Assembly (NCBI GenBank): GCA_029257715.1
Contig: JARIAT010000038.1
Coordinates: 1 to 63,707, forward strand
Length of the DNA: 63,707 nt
Direction: 5' to 3'
From: Faecousia sp.
Lineage (GTDB): Bacteria; Bacillota; Clostridia; Oscillospirales; Oscillospiraceae
The notes beneath the pieces were generated by a model. That model saw nothing but the letters and a program-made list of their open reading frames with translations. It was not told the origin of the DNA and did no database searches. Position numbers and translations under genes: made by a program. Shown in pieces: positions 26,183-35,057 of this stretch (positions are counted from its first letter, which is position 1; the number at the start of each line of letters is the position of its first letter).

Positions 26183-27580
26183 TCAGAGCCATTTTCCAAG
26201 GCCCGTAGACTGCAAAAACAGCACCGCCATAATCACGGGAGCCGCATAGCGGATCATAAACGCATACAGACGGCTGCGGGAGAAGCTGTGTCCGCTGGCC
26301 TCCATCTCCTCGCAAATCCATCGGGGCTTGATAACCCAGCCCACAAATACGCAGGTGAGGAAGGAAATCAGCGGCATCAGGAAGCTGTTGCTGATATAGT
26401 CCATCACATCCAGCAGCTGTGCCTGACTGCCGTTGGGCAGCATCCATTCAAAATAAAATACATTGTATCCCATGCAGATCACCGCTGCGGCACCGGCAGA
26501 AATCAGGCCGATCACCATGCACATTTTCTTTCTGGTGGTGTGAAACACCGCCATACAGCTGGCAACAAGGGTTTCCATAATCGAAACACTGGAGGTCAGC
26601 GCCGCAAATCCGAGCATCAGGAAAAAGGCGATGGCGATCCCCCGTCCCATGCTCCCCATGGCCTCAAAGACCTTGGGCAGGGAAACGAACATGAGACTGG
26701 GACCGGACTTCATGCCCTCGGTACCGGAAAAAATATATACCGCCGGAACAATCATGGCACCGGCAAGCAGTGCCACACCGGTATCAAACAGCTCTATATT
26801 GCGGATGGATTTGCTCAGATTGACGTTTTTATCCACATAGGAGCCGTAAGTAATCATAATTCCCATGGAGACGCTGAGGGAGAAAAACAGCTGGCTCATG
26901 GCATCCAGCAGAATCCGCAGAAACCGCCCCACCGTCATTCCCGTAAAATCGGGAACCAGATAGACTTTCAGCCCTTGCAGACCCGTCCGCACAGTTCCAT
27001 CCGCGGCGGTATGCTTCAGCGAAAGGGTATAGACTGTAACACCCACAATCAGAAAAAGCAGTCCGGGCATGACAATTTTGGAAAACCGTTCAATTCCCTT
27101 GTCCACCCCGAAATAGACAATCACAGAAGTCAGTGTCAGAAAAACCAACATAAACACCATCGGCGCCACGGGAGCCGTGATAAAGGAAGTAAAATAGCCG
27201 TCTTGGGCAGCCGCTGCCCCCTGATTGCTCAGATAGACGGCGATATACTTAAAAACCCATCCGCCGATGACCGTATAATAGGTCATGATGATGGCGGGAA
27301 CCAGGAATGTCAGCTTGCCCAGGAATTTCCACCGGGGGTGGATCGTCCCAAAGGCATTGATGGCATTTTTCTGAGTTCGGCGGCCGATGGCGATGTCGGT
27401 TGTCAGAAGTGTAAAACCGAAGGTCAGAACCAAAATCAGATAAACAAGAAGAAAAACTCCGCCGCCATCCTGGGCTGCAAGGTAGGGAAATCTCCAGATA
27501 TTTCCGACGCCGACCGCACTGCCTGCGGCGGAAAGGACAAATCCCAAGGTTCCTGTAAATCCAACGTGTTTCTTTTCCAT
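26183..27580 (-). CDS. Sodium:neurotransmitter symporter family (SNF/NSS) transporter
   Basis: A 465-residue Na+-coupled amino-acid-type symporter related to LeuT, MhsT and Tyt1. The first unwound helix motif SAAGSAVGVGNIWRFPYL and the DGGGVFLLVYL segment after it are conserved. About eleven hydrophobic segments fit bacterial NSS members. Start ATG 27580 follows AGAGGAAA. It is divergent from an XRE regulator gene, which may control it. Substrate cannot be predicted. Confidence 0.93.
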   Translation of the reverse strand: MEKKHVGFTGTLGFVLSAAGSAVGVGNIWRFPYLAAQDGGGVFLLVYLILVLTFGFTLLTTDIAIGRRTQKNAINAFGTIHPRWKFLGKLTFLVPAIIMTYYTVIGGWVFKYIAVYLSNQGAAAAQDGYFTSFITAPVAPMVFMLVFLTLTSVIVYFGVDKGIERFSKIVMPGLLFLIVGVTVYTLSLKHTAADGTVRTGLQGLKVYLVPDFTGMTVGRFLRILLDAMSQLFFSLSVSMGIMITYGSYVDKNVNLSKSIRNIELFDTGVALLAGAMIVPAVYIFSGTEGMKSGPSLMFVSLPKVFEAMGSMGRGIAIAFFLMLGFAALTSSVSIMETLVASCMAVFHTTRKKMCMVIGLISAGAAAVICMGYNVFYFEWMLPNGSQAQLLDVMDYISNSFLMPLISFLTCVFVGWVIKPRWICEEMEASGHSFSRSRLYAFMIRYAAPVIMAVLFLQSTGLGKWL

Positions 27581-27620
27581 AAGCGGTTTCCTCTTTTCTA
27601 CATTTCCAACAGTGGGCTTC

Positions 27621-27649
27621 ATTATAGCCGCATCATCAGAGGAACGCAA
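27621..27649 (-). promoter_or_regulatory. Promoter of the SNF transporter
   Basis: TTGCGT (27644-27649), 17 bp, TATAAT (27621-27626) on the minus strand. Confidence 0.75.
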
Positions 27650-27678
27650 ATTCTAAAAAGTTTCGTTAGAATAGACAA

Positions 27679-27708
27679 TTGACCATTTTCCGTTCGCTGT
27701 GATAGAAT
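27679..27708 (+). promoter_or_regulatory. Promoter of the XRE regulator
   Basis: TTGACC (27679-27684), 18 bp, TAGAAT (27703-27708), back to back with the SNF promoter. Confidence 0.65.
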
Positions 27709-27793
27709 TATCCGCAGAATTGAGCGTCTGTTTCATAAAATACGGTCATCCATAAAAAAATGTATATTTTTACGAAACAAGGAGGACTGTCCT

Positions 27794-28519
27794 ATGACCG
27801 AATTGACCCGCCACATCGGCAGCCGAATCCGGCTGTTCCGCCGCCAGCGGCACTTGACCCTTCAGCAGCTGGCAGAGCAAATCCACAAGAGCCGCGCAAC
27901 CGTCAGCAAATATGAATCCGGCGAAATCACGCTGGATGTAGATACCCTCTACGAGATCAGCTTTGTGCTGGGTGTGGAGCTGAGCCAACTGACCGATTAT
28001 CAGCCGCCCCGCCCCCAGACGGTTCCCCTTCCTGTGCGCACCGGCTCTTACAGTCCGTTTTTTGAAGCCCGAAATCTGTATTTTTATTTTTTTGACGGCC
28101 GATACCATCAGCTGAAGGACGGAATTATCCACATAGAAAAAACCGACGATCCCTCCGGTGTCAATGACGCCTCCCTTGTCATCCGCTCAACCACCCCCAG
28201 CGGCCGCAGCAGCGAGGTGCGCTATCGGGGCAAAGTCGTTTACAGCGATATGCTCATCCGATTCTCCTTTGTCAATGAATATAACTCTCTGGAGGAGGAT
28301 CTGCTTTATATCTTCAATCCGCTGGAGCTTCGGGACTTTACCGAGGGTCTGCTCTGCGGCATTTCCAGCATCGATCTGATGCCCTGTGCCTTCCGCTGTC
28401 TTGTAACCCTCAATCCCCGGGAACATTCCGAGCAGCTGCGCAGTCAGCTGCTCATCACACCTCAGGAGCTGCACCGCTGGCAGCGGCTCAATATGCTTGT
28501 GGTGGACAACCGCTCCTGA
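27794..28519 (+). CDS. XRE-family regulator with a ~160-residue C-terminal domain
   Basis: The N-terminal ~65 residues are a helix-turn-helix (LTLQQLAEQIHKSRATVSKYESG). The remaining residues (about 75-241) form an unassigned domain rich in beta-type and aromatic segments such as ARNLYFYFFDGRYHQLKDG; it may sense a ligand. It diverges from the SNF transporter, which is the most likely target. Start follows AAGGAGG. Confidence 0.85.
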   Translation: MTELTRHIGSRIRLFRRQRHLTLQQLAEQIHKSRATVSKYESGEITLDVDTLYEISFVLGVELSQLTDYQPPRPQTVPLPVRTGSYSPFFEARNLYFYFFDGRYHQLKDGIIHIEKTDDPSGVNDASLVIRSTTPSGRSSEVRYRGKVVYSDMLIRFSFVNEYNSLEEDLLYIFNPLELRDFTEGLLCGISSIDLMPCAFRCLVTLNPREHSEQLRSQLLITPQELHRWQRLNMLVVDNRS

Positions 28520-28548
28520 TGAGGATTTTCTCTCCGTCCGCATTTATC

Positions 28549-29430
28549 TCACGTTTCCGCAGCTTTCCGGAAACAACCCATAAGCTCCCGTGCGGATTTT
28601 GTCAGAAACTTCTGTCGGTGCCATACCAGATAGTTTTTCCGGCAGAAGTGCTCATCCGTCAGCTGCGCCGAAGCCACAAATCCGGACGCAACCGCTGCTT
28701 TCACCATCTGCTCCGGCAAAAACGCAATGCCGAGTCCCGCATGAACCGCCTGCGTCAGTGCCTGGGTGCTGACACTCTCCATGGCCGGCCGGACAGAGAA
28801 ACCACGGCGTTCAAAGGCATAGGAAATCATTTTTCGGCCGGTGCTTCCCTCTTCTCGCAGCAGCAGCGGATCAAATGCCACATCCTCCAGACAAAGATCC
28901 TGCCGCAGCCGTCGGGGGTCCTCCGGCGGAAGAATCAGCACCAGATGGTCCGCCCCGATTACCTCACTGCAAAGCTGTTCATGCTGAACACCGCCCTCCA
29001 GAACCGCAAAATCCAGCTGATTGTCGAGAATCGCCTGCTGAATGGATGCGCCGTTTGAAATCGTGGAGCGGATCTGCAAGGCAGGGTGTACCCTGTGAAA
29101 TTCTGTCAGAACCTGCGGCAGCAGGGAATTGCCCAATGTGATGCTGCATCCCACCCGCAGCACCCCCAGCTCGTCCCAGTTGCGCATTCCCAGCTCCATT
29201 TGCTCGAAAGAATCCACAATATGCAGCGCATAGTGATAAAACGCTTCGCCTGTCTGCGTAACCTTCAGCCGGCGGTTGAGCCGCTCAAACAGCCGTATCC
29301 CATAGTAGTTTTCGATCTCGTGAATGGTCCGGGTAACCGCAGGCTGTGTCATGGAAAGCATCTGGGCGGCCTTTGTAATATTTTCCGTCCGATAGACGGC
29401 GAGATACACCTTCAAATGACGAAGTGTCAT
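28549..29430 (-). CDS. LysR-family transcriptional regulator
   Basis: A 293-residue regulator with the N-terminal winged helix (MTLRHLKVYLAVYRTENITKAA; shown in part, then LSMTQPAVTRTIHEIE) and a periplasmic-binding-like effector domain from ~90. It is read divergently from the chromate transporter pair with a 116-bp shared region, the classic layout of a LysR activator and its target. The effector is unknown. Confidence 0.93.
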   Translation of the reverse strand: MTLRHLKVYLAVYRTENITKAAQMLSMTQPAVTRTIHEIENYYGIRLFERLNRRLKVTQTGEAFYHYALHIVDSFEQMELGMRNWDELGVLRVGCSITLGNSLLPQVLTEFHRVHPALQIRSTISNGASIQQAILDNQLDFAVLEGGVQHEQLCSEVIGADHLVLILPPEDPRRLRQDLCLEDVAFDPLLLREEGSTGRKMISYAFERRGFSVRPAMESVSTQALTQAVHAGLGIAFLPEQMVKAAVASGFVASAQLTDEHFCRKNYLVWHRQKFLTKSARELMGCFRKAAET

Positions 29431-29486
29431 GGGCTCTTCCTCCTGTTCATACTATTTTAGGTATGATTTTAATAATAATATAGCAT

Positions 29487-29515
29487 TTTACTTATTTATC
29501 TACAAGGCGTATAAT
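29487..29515 (+). promoter_or_regulatory. Promoter of the chromate transporter pair
   Basis: TTTACT (29487-29492), 17 bp, TATAAT (29510-29515). The AT-rich region to its left is where the divergent LysR protein would bind. Confidence 0.6.
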
Positions 29516-29546
29516 GACTTTATTCCACCAGAAAGGAGCATTTCAA

Positions 29547-30125
29547 ATGGAACCATCCCCCGAAAAAGGAAAAAATCTGCTGAAGCTGTTTTTCAGTATG
29601 CTTTATATCAGCGCTTTTACATTCGGCGGCGGCTTCGTGATTATCACGTTTATGAAACGGAAATTTGTCGATGAGCTGCACTGGATCGACGAGCAGGAGA
29701 TGCTGGATCTGACCGCTCTGGCCCAGTCCTCCCCCGGTGCCATCGCCGTCAATGCCGCAATTTTGGTCGGCTGGCACGTGGGCGGTTTTTGGGGCATGGC
29801 CGCCGCAGTGCTGGGAACCATCCTTCCGCCCATGGCCATTCTCTCCGTGATCTCCTTTTTCTATGCCGCCTTCGCCTCCAACCCCTATGTGGCGCTGACC
29901 CTAAAGGGAATGCAGGCCGGTGTTGCCGCAGTGATTCTCGACGTGGTTTGCAGCCTCGGCAGCAACGTACTTCGTCAGAACTCCTCGATTCATCTGATAA
30001 TCATGGCAGCTGCCTTTGTTGCAACCTTCTTCTTCAAAGTCAATGTCATCTATATCATCTTAGCCGCAGGCGCAATCGGCATTGTCCTTGCCCTGACCGA
30101 CCGCAGGAAAGGAGAAACCGCATGA
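29547..30125 (+). CDS. Chromate transporter, N-terminal-type half (CHR family)
   Basis: A 192-residue short-chain CHR protein. The family motif FGGGFVIITFM occurs near residue 30, with SPGAIAVNAAILVGW further on and about five hydrophobic segments. Short CHR proteins work as pairs and export chromate in some bacteria, but many gut anaerobes carry them with no known chromate exposure. Start ATG 29547 follows AAAGGAG. It overlaps the second half gene by 4 bp (ATGA). Confidence 0.9.
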   Translation: MEPSPEKGKNLLKLFFSMLYISAFTFGGGFVIITFMKRKFVDELHWIDEQEMLDLTALAQSSPGAIAVNAAILVGWHVGGFWGMAAAVLGTILPPMAILSVISFFYAAFASNPYVALTLKGMQAGVAAVILDVVCSLGSNVLRQNSSIHLIIMAAAFVATFFFKVNVIYIILAAGAIGIVLALTDRRKGETA

Positions 30126-30682
30126 TTTATCTTGAGCTTCTCCTGAGCTTTCTTCAGATCGGTCTGTTCTCCATCGGCGGCGGCTATGCCGCTATGCCCT
30201 TGATTCAGGCGCAGGTGGTGGAGCAGCACGGCTGGCTGACCATGAATGAATTCATTGATCTCATCACCATCGCTGAAATGACCCCCGGCCCCATCGCTAT
30301 CAACTCCGCAACCTTTGTCGGAATTCGCATTGCAGGGCCGCTGGGTGCCATTGTCGCAACGCTGGGCTGTATTTTGCCCTCTTTGCTGATTGTTTCCTGT
30401 CTGGCCGTCATCTATTTTCGATATAAGAATCTCTCGGTGCTGCAAAATATGCTCGGCGCACTTCGTCCGGCGGTAGTAGCACTGATTGCCTCGGCCGGTC
30501 TTTCCATTTTGATGAAGGTCGCATTTCAGGGAGCCGCACCGGCTGTCGAAAGTCTCAACTGGATCGGCGTGGGACTGTTCGCAATGGGCTTTTTCATCCT
30601 TCGGAAATTCAAATGGAATCCGATTCTCGTTATGGTGCTGTGCGGTGCCGGGGGACTGCTGCTGGGACTGGCGGCAGGATAA
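30122..30682 (+). CDS. Chromate transporter, second half (CHR family)
   Basis: A 186-residue partner with the motif SIGGGYAAMPLIQ near residue 20 and TPGPIAINSATFVG around 60, plus about five membrane segments. Start overlaps the stop of the first half and follows AAAGGAG. The two halves together equal one full-length ChrA and are expected to form an antiparallel heterodimer. Confidence 0.9.
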   Translation: MIYLELLLSFLQIGLFSIGGGYAAMPLIQAQVVEQHGWLTMNEFIDLITIAEMTPGPIAINSATFVGIRIAGPLGAIVATLGCILPSLLIVSCLAVIYFRYKNLSVLQNMLGALRPAVVALIASAGLSILMKVAFQGAAPAVESLNWIGVGLFAMGFFILRKFKWNPILVMVLCGAGGLLLGLAAG

Positions 30683-30705
30683 TCCTCTTTTTCCCTCCAT
30701 TTTAG

Positions 30706-30738
30706 AAAAAGCTCCCGATTTAGAATCGGGAGCTTTTT
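30706..30738. terminator. Bidirectional terminator
   Basis: Perfect 15-bp stem (AAAAAGCTCCCGATT and complement, loop TAG) between the converging chromate transporter and GtrII-like genes. Confidence 0.92.
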
Positions 30739-32318
30739 TAATGTCGGTTTTCATATGCGATTTCATATGGTGCTTTCGGTGTATACTGAGGTGCAAGCTT
30801 TACAATCACCCGTCCATCCTCAATCCGAATGCTCCCGTCGTCGGGATAAAGCGGCATGGCCTGAAATTCCGGAGAATCCGAAACAGCAGTCATAATCTCC
30901 TCCGGCGGCATCTGCCACGGAACATTGAGCCAGTCATTGAGATAATAATAGACATGCTTGTTCAGCTGCATCACTGTATCCGAAAGACAGCTGTAATGCT
31001 CCACCGAATCAAAGGCCGGTATCTCAGAATAATAGACCGCTCTTGGGAACGTACCGATAATAACTACCTCCAGATCTCGGCGATACCCGGGCATCTGCTC
31101 GACCCTCGCCACCAGATTTGCGGCAAAGGTCTCCGTCGCCCGATGGGCCGTTGCCGAGGCAGTGTATATGAGGCTGCAAATCTGAGCATTGGCCAGCACG
31201 ACCACTGCAAATACGACACAGGCGATTTTCCGCAGAAGTCCCCCTGCCTTGGGCATCACCGCCCGATCAAGAAGCGCGGCCGCCAGAACATACCCCATCA
31301 AAAACGGATAGCACAGATTAGGCGACAGCTCCGAAAACAGCCGTGTGAGGCCGCAGGACAGCGGAAACAGCACCGTCCCAAGCACCAAAAGCACCGCTCT
31401 TGCAGGCTCCTGCCAGATTTTCTGCCGCCATGCCATTGCAATTCCGGCAGCTGCCCCGATCAGCAGAATCAGCCCATTCCCAAGTGCCAACGCCGCACCG
31501 GAGAATCCACCGCGCGGCCGTAAAAACCAGACGGCAAACTCATAATAGGCCGCCATGATATTTTTCAGAAGGATTTCTGCGGAAAAGCCTGTCCCTGCCT
31601 GATCTATCCCCCGATACGGCAGCAGCTGCAGATGTTTCATCCTCAGAAACAGCACAAGAATTCCGCCATAGACCACCGCTGCGGCCGCCAGCATTCCAAG
31701 CATCCGAAGCCCCTCCCGCAGCACAGTCCTCAGGTTTTTTTCCGGATTCAGAAGATCCAGAAGCACCGCCAGAAGTCCCAGTGCCGCCGCCGCAGAAAAA
31801 TACGCCTGATAGGTTCCCACCGAGCAGGCCAGCAGAAGCACTCCGGGGAAAAATCCCCATTTTCTCTTCCGAACCAGCCAGACGGATGCCACCGCCAGCA
31901 TCACCGCAAAGGCATAGGCCGAGGCGGTAAACATATAAAGAAAGGTATATGCAAGAGCCGGAACCATCACAAACGATGCCCCCACCGCAATTCCGGACGA
32001 TTCCCGCCGCAGCTCCAGCACATCGGCTGTCATCGCTGCCGCAGCGCTTAAAAACAGCACCGACAGTGCTCCAATCAGCGCCGGTGCCTGCACAAAGCCG
32101 TGCAGCATGGACGCATAATGGAGAAACCATCGCCCCGACACGGTCATCTGCTGGGTGTCATACATGCGTCCAAGGCCGTCGGAGTTGGGAATCAGGTTGG
32201 AAAAAGCAAAGAAATGCAGCAAAATCCCCAGAATCATGCCGGTCAGAAAGGCTCGGCGAATCGGCCGCGGAAGTGCCGAAGCTCTGCTTTCCGGCAGTTT
32301 TTTCGGATCGGTATTCAT
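30738..32318 (-). CDS. GtrII-like membrane glucosyltransferase-domain protein
   Basis: A 526-residue membrane protein with about eleven hydrophobic segments and a C-terminal soluble part (~400-526). The start region with FSNLIPNSDGLGRMYDTQQMTVSGRWF (quoted only in part here: NSDGLGRMY, GRWFLHYAS) and SVGTYQAYFS is characteristic of the GtrII family, which transfers sugars from a lipid carrier to surface polymers. Donor and acceptor are not predictable. It lies 28 bp after the NnrE-YwlG gene, likely in one operon. Confidence 0.8.
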   Translation of the reverse strand: MNTDPKKLPESRASALPRPIRRAFLTGMILGILLHFFAFSNLIPNSDGLGRMYDTQQMTVSGRWFLHYASMLHGFVQAPALIGALSVLFLSAAAAMTADVLELRRESSGIAVGASFVMVPALAYTFLYMFTASAYAFAVMLAVASVWLVRKRKWGFFPGVLLLACSVGTYQAYFSAAAALGLLAVLLDLLNPEKNLRTVLREGLRMLGMLAAAAVVYGGILVLFLRMKHLQLLPYRGIDQAGTGFSAEILLKNIMAAYYEFAVWFLRPRGGFSGAALALGNGLILLIGAAAGIAMAWRQKIWQEPARAVLLVLGTVLFPLSCGLTRLFSELSPNLCYPFLMGYVLAAALLDRAVMPKAGGLLRKIACVVFAVVVLANAQICSLIYTASATAHRATETFAANLVARVEQMPGYRRDLEVVIIGTFPRAVYYSEIPAFDSVEHYSCLSDTVMQLNKHVYYYLNDWLNVPWQMPPEEIMTAVSDSPEFQAMPLYPDDGSIRIEDGRVIVKLAPQYTPKAPYEIAYENRH

Positions 32319-32346
32319 ATCGAAATATCCCTTCGCAGCTGCGGCT

Positions 32347-33594
32347 TTACTTCAGGCTGTCCACATACTCTGCCCGTTCTCCGCCGATAAATTTGGGACG
32401 GGTTCTGGCGCAGAGAATATTGGCCTGACCGATGGTCGAGCGGGACAGCCGCACTGGGACTGCCACTTCCTTCAGGTGCATTCCGATCAGCGTACCGCCG
32501 ATATCCAGACCTGCCTTCGCCCGAATATGCTCCACCGCCACCGGATGGGAGAAGATTTCCCATGCGGTTGTGGCAAAGGAGCCGCCTGCCTTTGGCTGGG
32601 GACGGACATTGACGATCTCATAGCCGAAATGCTCCGCAGTTTCTTCCTCCACAATCAGCGCCCGATTCAGATGCTCGCAGCACTGGACTGCCAGACGGAT
32701 TCCCCGCTCCTGCAAGATCGGATAAATGCCCGAAAAAGCAGCCTGCGCCGCCTCAAGACTGGAATTTTTCCCGATGCGGCTGCCGATCATTTCACTGGAC
32801 GAGCAGCCGATGACCAGCAGATCCCCTCTGCGCAGATCCGCTGCGGCAATCAGCTCCCGAATCACTTCATTTGCCTCAATTCTGATTTCTTCCATTTTAA
32901 TTCCCTCCGGCTTTAGAAATTGTCTGATAATCATTTCGTGTTCCTGATGTTGCTTTTCCTCGGAAATCTGCTCGATTCCGATGGATGCAGTCTCCACAAT
33001 GCCGCATTTTTTCGGATTGAGCCGATGACATGGCTTCGAGGCATGGAATGTGACCGTCAAATCCGCCTGCACACTCCCCTCTGCCGCCTCTGCGGTATCG
33101 GCATAAAGTCCGCTGGGAAGATCCAATGCCAGACAGAAGCCCGATACCCCATTGATGATATCGCAGGCCGCCCGGCCTGCCGGCCGCATCTGTCCATGGA
33201 AGCCTGTGCCGTAGATGGCATCGACCACCGCATCCGCACGGCCGATCCATTCACGATTTTCCTCAGAAAGTGTTTCGCTGTCCCACATCTCAATACCCAT
33301 CCCCACGGCCCGGTCGTAGTTCATCCGGGCATCCGGCGTTTTCGGTGTTCCTCCTACCGTCACAATGCGAACCTGCGTTCCCTTTTTGCCCATGGCACGG
33401 GCCAGGACAAATCCGTCTCCGCCGTTATTTCCGGTGCCGCAGAACACGCACAGCGTCTCAAGTCTCTTCGGCCCGCACTTCACCAGCAGCTGCGCCGCAG
33501 CCTGTCCGGCATTTTCCATCATCTGCAAATAGCTCAGGCCCTGAGCATCTGCATCCTGCTCAATTTTCTTCATCTGCGCAACTGTAACTTCCAT
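32347..33594 (-). CDS. Fusion of NAD(P)H-hydrate epimerase (NnrE) and YwlG/TIGR01440 domain
   Basis: Residues ~1-215 are a YjeF_N domain (VFCGTGNNGGDGFVLAR, VVDAIYGTGFHG, ALDLPSGLYAD), which epimerises damaged hydrated NAD(P)H. Residues ~234-415 match YwlG/DUF436: RRGDLLVIGCSSSEMIG, AVQCCEHLNRAL, DIGGTLIGMHLK and ARTRPKFIGGERA. NnrE is often fused to the ADP-dependent dehydratase NnrD; here that partner is replaced by a domain of unknown function. The single frame has no stop, but an ATG at 32895 at the domain boundary is preceded by GGAGGG with 7-nt spacing, so the YwlG part may also be made alone. The main start follows AAAGGAGG. Confidence 0.88.
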   Translation of the reverse strand: MEVTVAQMKKIEQDADAQGLSYLQMMENAGQAAAQLLVKCGPKRLETLCVFCGTGNNGGDGFVLARAMGKKGTQVRIVTVGGTPKTPDARMNYDRAVGMGIEMWDSETLSEENREWIGRADAVVDAIYGTGFHGQMRPAGRAACDIINGVSGFCLALDLPSGLYADTAEAAEGSVQADLTVTFHASKPCHRLNPKKCGIVETASIGIEQISEEKQHQEHEMIIRQFLKPEGIKMEEIRIEANEVIRELIAAADLRRGDLLVIGCSSSEMIGSRIGKNSSLEAAQAAFSGIYPILQERGIRLAVQCCEHLNRALIVEEETAEHFGYEIVNVRPQPKAGGSFATTAWEIFSHPVAVEHIRAKAGLDIGGTLIGMHLKEVAVPVRLSRSTIGQANILCARTRPKFIGGERAEYVDSLK

Positions 33595-33740
33595 CCTGCC
33601 GCCTCCTTTGGTTGTTTTTTTATTGTATCACATTTTTCCGCCCGTGACCACCTTCGGTCTGGGGATGCTTCCGAGAATCCGTCCGAACCAATACTTTCTC
33701 CCCACACAGCGCATTTTTCAAATCCATCAAAGGATTTCCG

Positions 33741-33769
33741 TTGACTTCACTTCACGAAGCATTTATGAT
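33741..33769 (+). promoter_or_regulatory. Promoter of the 101-residue protein gene
   Basis: TTGACT (33741-33746), 17 bp, TATGAT (33764-33769). Confidence 0.8.
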
Positions 33770-33829
33770 AAATCCAGAAAAAGATCAGAAATTACGACAT
33801 ACCCGCCCGTCTGAAAAGGAGGAAAACGG

Positions 33830-34135
33830 ATGTTTTCATTTACAAAAAAGAAATGTACGCAGCAAACCGTAGGAACTCTGCTCAAACGGAAGCGCAGTAC
33901 CAACACATGGCACCTCATTGTGGAATACCATGTGGACGGAAGACGGTATATCTGTCGGGAGCAGATGAAATTTCAAATTCAGAAAACCTACAAAATCCGA
34001 TGTCTTCCCGTGGGATTTCAGGCCGCCTGTGCGCTGCAAAATGCCGAGGTCGGCTCCGATATTCGGGTGATGTACAATCCCAAAAAGCCCTATAAAAGCT
34101 ATCTGCCCGACAACGAAGGACTGCCCTTAGCATAA
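33830..34135 (+). CDS. Small soluble protein, DUF3592-like fold
   Basis: A 101-residue basic protein. The pattern LIVEYHVDGRRYICRE followed by VGSDIRVMYNPKKPYKSYL resembles the soluble core of DUF3592 proteins, but the usual membrane helices are missing. The function is unknown. A strong ribosome site (AAGGAGG), own promoter and own terminator support a real gene. Confidence 0.75.
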   Translation: MFSFTKKKCTQQTVGTLLKRKRSTNTWHLIVEYHVDGRRYICREQMKFQIQKTYKIRCLPVGFQAACALQNAEVGSDIRVMYNPKKPYKSYLPDNEGLPLA

Positions 34136-34149
34136 GGCATTTATATGCG

Positions 34150-34181
34150 AAAACAGACTGGCCCACAGGTCAGTCTGTTTT
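34150..34181. terminator. Terminator
   Basis: AAAACAGACTG / CAGTCTGTTTT stem between converging genes; U tails in both directions. Confidence 0.88.
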
Positions 34182-34217
34182 TCAGATTTCGGGCCGCCGC
34201 TTTCCCAAGCGCTCCCT

Positions 34218-34829
34218 CTACTTTTTTCCGCTTTTCACCAGTATTTTCATCAGAATTCCATAATACAGCACACCGAACACCGTAAAAACCAGTGCTGTCA
34301 GAATCCCCAGTGCCGGATGCACCGCAAGCCCCAGCGCAGCCGACGCCACGGCCCCTATGACAACGTAAATCGGAAGGGTTTTCCGGGTCATCTCCCGCAT
34401 ATTTTTCTCGGTGAACACAAATGCTGCCGATTCTTTGTATGCGGCCTTCATTTCTCCGTGAACTTCGCTGACGATCTCGTGCAGCTCCTCCTTAGAATCA
34501 ATGGTCACATCCCGATTCTTCTGTTTCATTTCCTTTGCAATCTCATTGATTTTTCTCATTTGGGAGAAAAAGAAATAAACTGCCAAACCCAGAAACAGGA
34601 TGCCGAACCCCCACCAATGGAAGGCCATCGCGATCATACCGATCAGTCCGAACCCCACAGAAAATGCCGTCACCGCGATTTTGGTCACACGGGGATCATT
34701 GGTCGAAATGGTTTTTTGGGCAGCATAGCCTGTCTGATGAAGGTCTCCATCCTCCGGGGAGAACTGAACCGTCTCCTTTTCCCAAAGAATCTCGTTTTCG
34801 CTGAGCTTGCACTCTGTTTTATGTTCCAT
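34218..34829 (-). CDS. Hypothetical membrane protein
   Basis: A 203-residue protein I cannot assign. An N-terminal soluble part (~1-45) precedes two hydrophobic segments (~50-95), a charged helical region (QMRKINEIAKEMKQKNRD...) and two C-terminal hydrophobic segments (~155-195). I start at 34829 (MEHKTECK), preceded by AAAGGGAC. Monocistronic. Confidence 0.65.
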   Translation of the reverse strand: MEHKTECKLSENEILWEKETVQFSPEDGDLHQTGYAAQKTISTNDPRVTKIAVTAFSVGFGLIGMIAMAFHWWGFGILFLGLAVYFFFSQMRKINEIAKEMKQKNRDVTIDSKEELHEIVSEVHGEMKAAYKESAAFVFTEKNMREMTRKTLPIYVVIGAVASAALGLAVHPALGILTALVFTVFGVLYYGILMKILVKSGKK

Positions 34830-35015
34830 AAAGACGTCCCTTTCTCCGTATGCTGATATTTCATCTCCGCCTGAACACATTTATTTAGAGATTATATCAC
34901 TGATCTTCCGGCAATTCCATCGGTTTCTGCCGCTTCGGACTCCAAAAGATTCCCAATATTCTTGTGAAAGATGCACCAATGGAAATGCCCACAGTCCCAT
35001 TTCCCCCTCCGGTCA

Positions 35016-35051
35016 AAACGCGCAGGAGCCCAATCAGACACCTGCGCGTTT
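35016..35051 (-). terminator. Terminator of the thiamine salvage operon
   Basis: AAACGCGCAGG / CCTGCGCGTTT stem followed by TTTT on the minus strand, just after thiD. Confidence 0.85.
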
Positions 35052-35057
35052 CGTCGT

